In this document: positions 1-5,273 of the stretch, piece by piece
How positions within the stretch are numbered: the first letter of the stretch is position 1
Layout: every line of letters starts with the position of its first letter
Source: JAHJQQ01 sp032907525
Lineage (GTDB): Bacteria; Pseudomonadota; Gammaproteobacteria; Thiohalobacterales; Thiohalobacteraceae
NCBI GenBank assembly: GCA_032907525.1
Contig: JAJJPM010000196.1
Coordinates: 1-8,123, forward strand
DNA: 8,123 nt
Direction of reading: 5' to 3'
Translations under genes and position numbers: made by a program
Notes under the pieces: model-generated
Told to the model about the DNA's origin: nothing
What the model saw: only the letters and a program-made list of their open reading frames with translations
Databases searched by the model: none

Positions 1-77
1 CCTAGCACCTAGCACCTAGCACCTAGCACCTAGCACCTAGCACCTAGCACCTAGCACCTAGTTCCTAGTCCACAGTC
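1..77. repeat. CTAG-containing heptanucleotide tandem array
   Basis: Eight perfect copies of the 7-bp unit CCTAGCA fill positions 1-56. Three decaying copies follow in register: CCTAGTT (57-63), CCTAGTC (64-70) and CACAGTC (71-77). The array begins at the window edge, so its full length is unknown. It lies about 34 bp downstream of the glnB stop codon. Each perfect unit carries the tetranucleotide CTAG, which is generally scarce in proteobacterial DNA, so ten CTAGs in 70 bp is striking. The perfect core with a decaying edge is what slipped-strand expansion would leave. Function is unknown; no reading frame or hairpin explains it. Confidence 0.95.
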
Positions 78-78
78 A

Positions 79-106
79 GCCCGCGCAGGACTTGTCCGAG
101 CAGGGC
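79..106 (-). terminator. Weak imperfect hairpin after glnB
   Basis: The 28 bp between the heptamer array and the glnB stop form an imperfect palindrome. GCCC/GGGC pairs at the outside and GGAC/GTCC pairs around a two-base centre, separated by an unpaired 5x5 internal loop. It is in the right place to end the glnB transcript, but there is no U-run on the minus-strand side and the closing loop is too tight. It is at best a Rho-dependent or processing end. Confidence 0.2.
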
Positions 107-110
107 GGAA

Positions 111-449
111 TCAGATCGCATCGTTGTCCTGCTCGCCGGTGCGGATGCGGATGACCTTGGCGACATCGCTGACAAAGATCTTGCCGTCGCCGATCTTGCC
201 GGTACGCGCGGCGCCGGTGATCGCCTCGATGCAGCGCTCCAGCTGATCGTCGCTGACGACGATCTCCAGCTTCACCTTGGGCAGGAAATCCACCACGTAT
301 TCGGCGCCGCGGTAGAGTTCGGTATGGCCCTTCTGGCGGCCGAAGCCTTTGACCTCGATGGCCGTCATCCCGGCGATGCCGATCTCCGACAACGCCTCGC
401 GCACATCGTCCAGCTTGAACGGCTTGATGATGGCCTCTACCTTTTTCAT
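111..449 (-). CDS. glnB: Nitrogen regulatory protein PII (GlnB)
   Basis: A 112-residue PII signal-transduction protein, the normal family length. Trimeric PII binds ATP/ADP and 2-oxoglutarate, is uridylylated by GlnD when glutamine is low, and steers GlnE (glutamine synthetase adenylylation) and NtrB. Visible hallmarks are the N-terminal MKKVEAIIKPFKLDDVREAL strand-helix, the T-loop at about 37-55 with the uridylylation tyrosine Y51 in RGAEYVVDF, and the B-loop TGKIGDGKIF at 83-92 for nucleotide binding. Asp54 and the overall sequence fit GlnB rather than GlnK, and no amtB is adjacent. The ATG at 447-449 is chosen because family homology begins there and a TGGAGA Shine-Dalgarno lies 7 nt upstream; the frame is open 19 codons further but has no homology. 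The 177-bp gap to nadE holds a palindromic element, so glnB may be read through from nadE or have its own promoter. I found no convincing promoter. Confidence 0.96.
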   Translation of the reverse strand: MKKVEAIIKPFKLDDVREALSEIGIAGMTAIEVKGFGRQKGHTELYRGAEYVVDFLPKVKLEIVVSDDQLERCIEAITGAARTGKIGDGKIFVSDVAKVIRIRTGEQDNDAI

Positions 450-544
450 GGTGGTTCTCCAGGACTCGCGTGGTATCGACGGGGCATTAAGATAACGCAA
501 CGGCATTCATAGCGGAACGCTCGCAGGGCATGGCGCCGATGTCC

Positions 545-632
545 CCGTAGGCTGCGTCGAGGCGCAGCCTGACGCACCGGCCCTTTGTCACCTCGGTACG
601 TCGCCTACGCCGACGCACCCTGCGCCCTACGG
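545..632. repeat. REP/MITE-like palindromic element
   Basis: An 88-bp non-coding element bounded by the 7-bp perfect inverted repeat CCGTAGG (545-551) / CCTACGG (626-632). It contains a strong hairpin at 549-570 (8-bp stem AGGCTGCG/CGCAGCCT, 6-nt loop) and two direct copies of GACGCACC (571-578 and 612-619). The composition, rich in GTAGG, GACGCACC and GCAGCC, resembles extragenic palindromes seen repeatedly in gammaproteobacterial genomes; that is recollection, not a database match. It overlaps the end of nadE: the nadE TAG stop (627-629 read on the minus strand) lies inside the right terminal repeat. It could be mobilised in trans by a RAYT-type (REP-associated tyrosine) transposase, but none is in the window. 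Confidence 0.65.
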
Positions 633-2297
633 ACTCCGGTCGTCGCCCGGCAGCTGCGTCGCCAGATAGCCGGATGTGATGGGATAGCGGCGATCCCGTC
701 CGAAGGCGCGCCGGGTGATGCGCACACCGGGCGGTGCCTGGCGGCGCTTGTATTCGTTGCGGTCGACCATCCATACCACGCGCCGCACAGTGTCGGCGTC
801 GAAACCCTCGGCGACGATCTCCTCCGGCGAACGGTCCTGCTCCACGTAACGCTCGAGGATCGCGTCCAGAACCGGGTAGGGCGGCAGCGAATCCTCGTCC
901 TTCTGGTCGGGGCGCAATTCCGCCGACGGTGCGCGCTCGATGACGCGACGTGGAATGATCTCGCCCCCCTCCCTGACCAGGCCGTTCCGGTATTCCGCCA
1001 GCCTGTAGACCAGCGTCTTGGGACAATCCTTGATGGGGGCGAAGCCGCCGGCCATGTCGCCATAGAGCGTCGCGTACCCGACCGCCACCTCGCTCTTGTT
1101 GCCGGTCGTCAGCAGGATCTTGCCGAGCTTGTTGGAGATCGCCATGAGGATCACGCCGCGCGAACGCGCCTGGATGTTCTCCTCCGTGACGTCCGGCGGC
1201 AAGCCCTCGAACTCGTCCTCGAGGGCATTGAGGAAGGCCCGGAAGGCGCCTTCGATGGGGATGACGCGATAGGACACGCCGAGCGCGCGGGCCTGGGCGC
1301 GCGCGTCCTCGATGCTCATGTCGGCGGTGTACCGCGACGGCATCATCACCGCCTCCACCTGTTCGGCGCCGATGGCGTCGACCGCGATCGCCAGCGTCAG
1401 CGCCGAATCGATGCCGCCCGACAGACCGATGACCGCGCCCCTGAAGCCGTTCTTGCGGATGTAGTCGCGCACACCCAGCACGAGGACGTTGTAGATGCCG
1501 GCCACCGGATCGGGACGGGGCGGGCAGTCGCCCGGCAACGGCCGCACCGCCTCGCCGATCTCCAGATCGACGGGATACAGTCCCACGGCACAGGCCGGCG
1601 CGCGCTGCGTCACCCGGCCCTCGGCATCCATGACGAACGACTCGCCGTCGAACACCAGCTCGTCCTGGCCGCCGACCAGATTCACGTAGATCACCGGCAG
1701 CCCGACTTCGCGCACGCGGTCGCGCACGACCGCCTCGCGTTCGTCGCCCTTGCCGGCATGGAAGGGTGAGGCATTGATGTTCAGGATGCAGCGTGCGCCC
1801 GCGGCCGTGGCCTGCTGCACCGGCCCGGGACTCCAGATGTCCTCGCAGATGGTGAGCCCGAACGGCACGCCGCCGATCTCCACCACGCAGGGCTCGGCGC
1901 CCGCGGCGAAGTAGCGCTTCTCGTCGAATACGCTGTAATTCGGCAGGTGCTGCTTATGCGCCGTGGCGACGATCTGGCCGTCGCGGATCAGCGAGGCGGC
2001 ATTGTACAGGCCGCCGGTGCCGGCGTGCGGATGACCGACGACGACATCGATGCCCCGCACCTCGCGCTTGATGCGCTCCAGCGCCTCCAGCACGTGCAGC
2101 TGCAGACCGGGCCGCAGCAGCAGATCCTCCGGCGGATAGCCGGTCAGCGTCAGTTCGGGGAACAGAATGGCCTGCGCCCGCAGCCCGTCGCGCGCGCGGA
2201 TCGCCGCGTCGATCACCTGCTCCGCATTGCCGCGCACGTCCCCCACCAGCAGGTCGATCTGGGCCATGACGATGCGGAGGCGGTCGGGAGTCGGCAT
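627..2297 (-). CDS. nadE: Glutamine-dependent NAD+ synthetase
   Basis: A 556-residue two-domain enzyme that makes NAD+ from nicotinic acid adenine dinucleotide, ATP and glutamine in the cytoplasm. The N-terminal nitrilase-type amidase (about 7-250) carries the Glu-Lys-Cys triad at E48 (FPELTLTGYPPEDLL), K115 (HKQHLPNYSVFDEKRYF) and C151 (LTICEDIW), and releases ammonia from glutamine. The C-terminal synthetase (about 265-550) has the ATP-pyrophosphatase loop SGGIDS at 293-298 and the TTGNKSEVAVGYATLYGDMAG region. The ATG at 2295-2297 is chosen because family N-termini begin a few residues before RIVMAQ, and GAGGG lies 11 nt upstream. In-frame alternatives are ATG at 2315 and TTG at 2324. It starts 49 bp after the sucD stop, so co-transcription is likely. 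The C-terminus ends inside the terminal repeat of a palindromic element, so the last residues or stop may have been set by its insertion. Having its own amidase domain, it need not depend on free ammonia. Confidence 0.96.
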   Translation of the reverse strand: MPTPDRLRIVMAQIDLLVGDVRGNAEQVIDAAIRARDGLRAQAILFPELTLTGYPPEDLLLRPGLQLHVLEALERIKREVRGIDVVVGHPHAGTGGLYNAASLIRDGQIVATAHKQHLPNYSVFDEKRYFAAGAEPCVVEIGGVPFGLTICEDIWSPGPVQQATAAGARCILNINASPFHAGKGDEREAVVRDRVREVGLPVIYVNLVGGQDELVFDGESFVMDAEGRVTQRAPACAVGLYPVDLEIGEAVRPLPGDCPPRPDPVAGIYNVLVLGVRDYIRKNGFRGAVIGLSGGIDSALTLAIAVDAIGAEQVEAVMMPSRYTADMSIEDARAQARALGVSYRVIPIEGAFRAFLNALEDEFEGLPPDVTEENIQARSRGVILMAISNKLGKILLTTGNKSEVAVGYATLYGDMAGGFAPIKDCPKTLVYRLAEYRNGLVREGGEIIPRRVIERAPSAELRPDQKDEDSLPPYPVLDAILERYVEQDRSPEEIVAEGFDADTVRRVVWMVDRNEYKRRQAPPGVRITRRAFGRDRRYPITSGYLATQLPGDDRSP

Positions 2298-2327
2298 GGA
2301 GCTACTGTCCCTCATCAAATTCAAAGG

Positions 2328-2342
2328 CCTTCGTGTTGAAGG
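2328..2342. other. Small hairpin in sucD-nadE gap
   Basis: CCTTC and GAAGG pair perfectly around a 5-nt loop in the 49-bp gap between the sucD stop and the nadE start. The stem has only 5 bp and is not followed by a U-run on the minus strand, so it is unlikely to terminate transcription. It could mark an mRNA processing point or slightly shelter upstream candidate nadE starts. Confidence 0.25.
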
Positions 2343-2346
2343 ATCT

Positions 2347-3216
2347 TTATATCAGCCGCTCCGCCATGCGCGCGCCCATGTCCGCCGGGGAGCGCACGAC
2401 GCTGACGCCGGCGGCTTCGAGCGCTTCGATCTTGGCGGTCGCCGTGCCCTTGCCGCCGCTGATGATCGCACCGGCGTGACCCATGCGCTTGCCCTTGGGC
2501 GCGGTGACGCCGGCGATGTAGGCGACCACCGGCTTGGTGACATGCGCGCGGATGTAGTCGGCGGCCTCCTCCTCGGCGCTGCCGCCGATCTCGCCGACCA
2601 TGATGATGCCGTGGGTGTCGGGGTCCGCCTGGAACAGCTCCAGGCAGTCGACGAAATTCATGCCCTGGATGGGGTCGCCGCCGATGCCGACGCAGGTGGT
2701 CTGCCCGAGCCCGGCATTGGTGGTCTGGAACACCGCCTCGTAGGTGAGCGTGCCGGAACGCGACACGATGCCGATCCGGCCGGGCTTGTGGATCGCACCG
2801 GGCATGATGCCGATCTTGCAGCCGCCGGGGGTGATGATGCCGGGGCAGTTCGGGCCGATGAGACGCGCGTCGCATCCGGCCAGTGCCGCCCGGACCTTGA
2901 GCATGTCCAGCACCGGGATGCCCTCGGTGATGCAGACGATCACCTCGATGCCGGCGTCAGCGGCCTCGAGGATCGCATCGGCCGCGAACGCCGCCGGGAC
3001 ATAGATCATGGTCGCGTCCGCGCCGGTCTCGCGCACGGCGTCGGCGACAGTGTCGAACACCGGCCGGTCGAGATGCCTCTGCCCGCCCTTGCCCGGCGTC
3101 ACGCCGCCCACCAGGTTCGTCCCATAGGCGATCGCCTGTTCCGAATGAAACGTCCCCTGCTTGCCGGTGAACCCCTGGCAGATGACTTTGGTGTTTTTGT
3201 TGACGAGAATGCTCAT
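2347..3216 (-). CDS. sucD: Succinyl-CoA synthetase alpha subunit
   Basis: A 289-residue SucD, standard length. With SucC it forms succinyl-CoA synthetase, which interconverts succinyl-CoA and succinate with substrate-level phosphorylation of ADP (or GDP) in the TCA cycle. The N-terminal Rossmann CoA-binding domain shows GFTGKQGTFH (15-24). The C-terminal ligase domain carries GHAGAIISGGKGTA with the histidine phosphorylated during catalysis, H247 (H246 in E. coli). Other family blocks such as IGPNCPGIITPG and VSRSGTLTYE are intact. The ATG at 3214-3216 begins MSILVNKNTKV, the conserved N-terminus. No clear Shine-Dalgarno precedes it; instead an 8-bp tandem repeat creates extra NTG-AGC-AAA-TGA mini-frames whose TGA overlaps the sucD ATG, which could allow termination-reinitiation. 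Unusually for sucCD, the gene lies 215 bp from sucC, separated by a large foldback element. Confidence 0.97.
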   Translation of the reverse strand: MSILVNKNTKVICQGFTGKQGTFHSEQAIAYGTNLVGGVTPGKGGQRHLDRPVFDTVADAVRETGADATMIYVPAAFAADAILEAADAGIEVIVCITEGIPVLDMLKVRAALAGCDARLIGPNCPGIITPGGCKIGIMPGAIHKPGRIGIVSRSGTLTYEAVFQTTNAGLGQTTCVGIGGDPIQGMNFVDCLELFQADPDTHGIIMVGEIGGSAEEEAADYIRAHVTKPVVAYIAGVTAPKGKRMGHAGAIISGGKGTATAKIEALEAAGVSVVRSPADMGARMAERLI

Positions 3217-3234
3217 TTGCTCATTTGCTCAACT
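3211..3234. repeat. 8-bp tandem repeat over the sucD start
   Basis: On the plus strand the unit GCTCATTT occurs twice perfectly (3211-3226) and a third partial copy GCTCAACT follows (3227-3234). The first copy contains the sucD start codon in reverse complement. The second gives an upstream ATG at 3222-3224 that reads ATG-AGC-AAA-TGA, its stop overlapping the real start as ATGA. The third gives a TTG with the same three-codon frame. Adding or losing a unit would change the sucD leader without altering the protein. Confidence 0.8.
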
Positions 3235-3258
3235 GCCCAGAGTCTCAAAAACCACTTC

Positions 3259-3426
3259 TACCGCAAAGGACGCAAAGGCACGCAAAGAAAAGCGAAAACA
3301 TGATGGCCACGAAATCCACGAAACCCACGAAAAGGACTTATGTTTACACCCATTAGCTTTCGTGGGTTTCGTGGATTTCGTGGCTAAAGAGGTTTTTCTT
3401 TGCGCGCCTTTGCGTCCTTTGCGGTA
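3259..3426. repeat. Nested foldback (inverted-repeat) element between sucC and sucD
   Basis: A 168-bp non-coding element made of two nested inverted repeats. The outer arms are 3259-3291 and 3394-3426 (33 nt, one mismatch), composed of CGCAAAGG-type units. The inner arms are 3306-3332 and 3358-3384 (27 nt, perfect), composed of 9-bp units CCACGAAAT, CCACGAAAC and CCACGAAA. The inner loop is 25 nt, and short unpaired spacers (14 and 9 nt) separate the stems. The element starts 5 nt after the sucC stop codon and ends 42 nt before sucD. Transcribed RNA would fold into a roughly 60-bp stem in the middle of the sucCD message. No U-run follows, so it is not a classical intrinsic terminator. It is visibly richer in A+T than the flanking genes. 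Confidence 0.95.
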
Positions 3427-3431
3427 AGAGT

Positions 3432-4598
<1,167 letters not shown>

Positions 4599-4610
4599 GG
4601 ATGTCGTCGG

Positions 4611-4638
4611 TCAGGCGTGAGGAGTGAGGTGTGAGGTG
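4611..4638. repeat. Degenerate heptamer tandem array upstream of sucC
   Basis: Four 7-bp units run in register: TCAGGCG, TGAGGAG, TGAGGTG, TGAGGTG. Read on the other strand they are CACCTCA/CTCCTCA-like, close to the CCTAGCA unit of the array at the window start (same period, CCT core, two changed bases). The array lies in the sucC leader, ending 13 nt before the start codon, where a ribosome binding site would be expected nearby. Confidence 0.7.
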
Positions 4639-4646
4639 CAGAACCC

Positions 4647-4820
4647 ATCGTGGCCACGGAATCCACTGAATGACACGGAAAAAGATTATTGCAAAAACCG
4701 CAGCGCGAATAACCGCGGAGACCATGATATCGGATGGCCGATCGAAGTGAGTGTGGAATCTGGAGGCCTTTTAGCACTGATATTTTTTCCGTGTTGTTCC
4801 GTGGATTCCGTGGCCACGAT
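4647..4820. repeat. Imperfect foldback element with nonamer arms
   Basis: The left arm 4647-4684 and right arm 4783-4820 are inverted copies of about 38 nt with roughly five mismatches; the outer stretch ATCGTGGCCACGGAATCCAC pairs perfectly. The arms consist of 9-bp units (CCACGGAAT, CCACTGAAT, GACACGGAA), clearly the same grammar as the sucC-sucD element: TGGCCACGGAATCCAC here against TGGCCACGAAATCCAC there. The 98-bp loop is A+T-rich and probably contains sucC promoter sequence. No open reading frame or transposase is associated. Confidence 0.9.
4685..4693 (-). promoter_or_regulatory. Candidate extended -10 for sucC
   Basis: Read on the minus strand this is TGC-AATAAT, an extended -10-like element with five of six bases matching TATAAT. 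It lies about 87 bp upstream of the sucC start, exactly at the inner edge of the left foldback arm. The region 16-18 bp further upstream (GGTTATTC) is a poor -35, tolerable for an extended -10. If used, the transcript would begin inside the left arm, so the RNA would not contain the full hairpin. This rests on sequence inspection only. Confidence 0.3.
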
Positions 4821-4921
4821 CTTTTCTCTTCACGCCCCGGCCGCGTATTCTGAATCAAACCTCCCCGGCAGGCAAAGTGACCCGGCTTGCGCCACCCGCG
4901 CTTAAACGGGAAACTAACCCG

Positions 4922-5164
4922 ATGGGGCTGCTGCGACTGATTCTTTTGGCGATTCTGGGAGCGTTGCTGTACCGCAGCTGGCGGCGCTGGCGCGACAGGC
5001 GCCTCAGCCGGTCGGGTACGCGGGCCGGCGCCAAGGCCCATGACCAGGGACACATGGTGGCCTGCCGGCACTGCGGCCTGTATCTGCCCCAGCAGGATGC
5101 CTTGCGCGATGGCGACGATTTCTATTGTTCGGATGCCCATCGGCGGGCGGGGCACGATGGCTAG
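4922..5164 (+). CDS. PP0621-type small membrane-anchored Cys-cluster protein
   Basis: An 80-residue protein that I match to the uncharacterised PP0621 family, often found beside pilS/pilR in gammaproteobacteria. An N-terminal hydrophobic helix (about 2-17, GLLRLILLAILGALLY) is followed by a strongly basic stretch (RSWRRWRDRRLSRSGTR), so the rest should lie in the cytoplasm. The C-terminal part has C-x2-C (CRHC), then YLPQQDAL, then FYCSDAHRRAG, giving a Cys3-His zinc-knuckle-like cluster. The ATG at 4922 is chosen because family members start MGLLRLILL; an ATG 45 bp upstream (4877) is in frame but adds an unrelated, non-conserved leader. It precedes pilS by 109 bp on the same strand and may be co-transcribed. 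Its biochemical role is unknown; metal binding is inferred from the cysteines. Confidence 0.85.
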   Translation: MGLLRLILLAILGALLYRSWRRWRDRRLSRSGTRAGAKAHDQGHMVACRHCGLYLPQQDALRDGDDFYCSDAHRRAGHDG

Positions 5165-5273
5165 GCGCCAGCACGTACCCATGCCGGCCGTTTCCCGGTT
5201 CGCGGCCGCAATGACCGCCAGGCTGCCGACATCCGCCGCGCGCCCCCGGACCCGACATTAGCCCCGGACCGCC

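Larger units (their letters stand above)
4599..4921. other. Divergent intergenic region, sucC / PP0621-type gene
   Basis: This 323-bp stretch has no credible gene. Going right it contains the degenerate heptamer array (4611-4638), a large imperfect foldback (4647-4820) whose 98-bp loop holds a short perfect hairpin (ATCGG/CCGAT, 4729-4742), and about 100 bp of leader before the small plus-strand gene. The loop is markedly A+T-richer than the genes and must carry the promoter for sucC. The segment 4821-4921 probably carries the one for the plus-strand block. A TATTCT at 4846-4851 is the only -10-like hexamer seen there and it lacks a well-spaced -35. Confidence 0.7.

Noticed and set aside
1..77. 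CRISPR array
   Set aside because: The units are 7 bp with no spacers; it is a simple tandem repeat.
460..505. Sigma-70 promoter for glnB (TATCTT or GATACC as -10, TTGCGT as -35, minus strand)
   Set aside because: Either pairing gives only three or four matches per box, no better than expected by chance; co-transcription from upstream is equally possible.
523..537. Sigma-54 promoter for glnB (minus strand GG...TGC)
   Set aside because: The GG to GC spacing is 11 instead of the required 10 nt and the -24 box lacks the TGGCAC consensus.
585..1769. A 394-codon plus-strand open frame opposite nadE
   Set aside because: Its sequence is Arg/Ala/Asp/His-rich without domains and overlaps the catalytic core of an unmistakable nadE on the other strand.
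3259..3426. Foldback read as an intrinsic transcription terminator
   Set aside because: There is no U-run at either end of the stem on the minus strand, stem length far exceeds a terminator, and termination here would cut sucD off from sucC.
4829..4851. Promoter TTCACG / TATTCT for the PP0621-type gene and pilSR
   Set aside because: The spacing between boxes is only 11 nt, too short for sigma-70; the -10-like hexamer alone is weak evidence.
4877..4921. Longer N-terminus for the PP0621-type protein starting at 4877
   Set aside because: The extra 15 residues (MTRLAPPALKRETNP) precede a typical MGLLRLILL family start and would bury the membrane helix behind a charged leader.
5165..5273. Short open frame bridging the gap before pilS (plus strand, 5040-5261)
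   Set aside because: It mostly overlaps the PP0621-type gene in another frame, is Arg/Ala/Pro-rich and has no ribosome binding site; I see nothing functional in the 109-bp gap.
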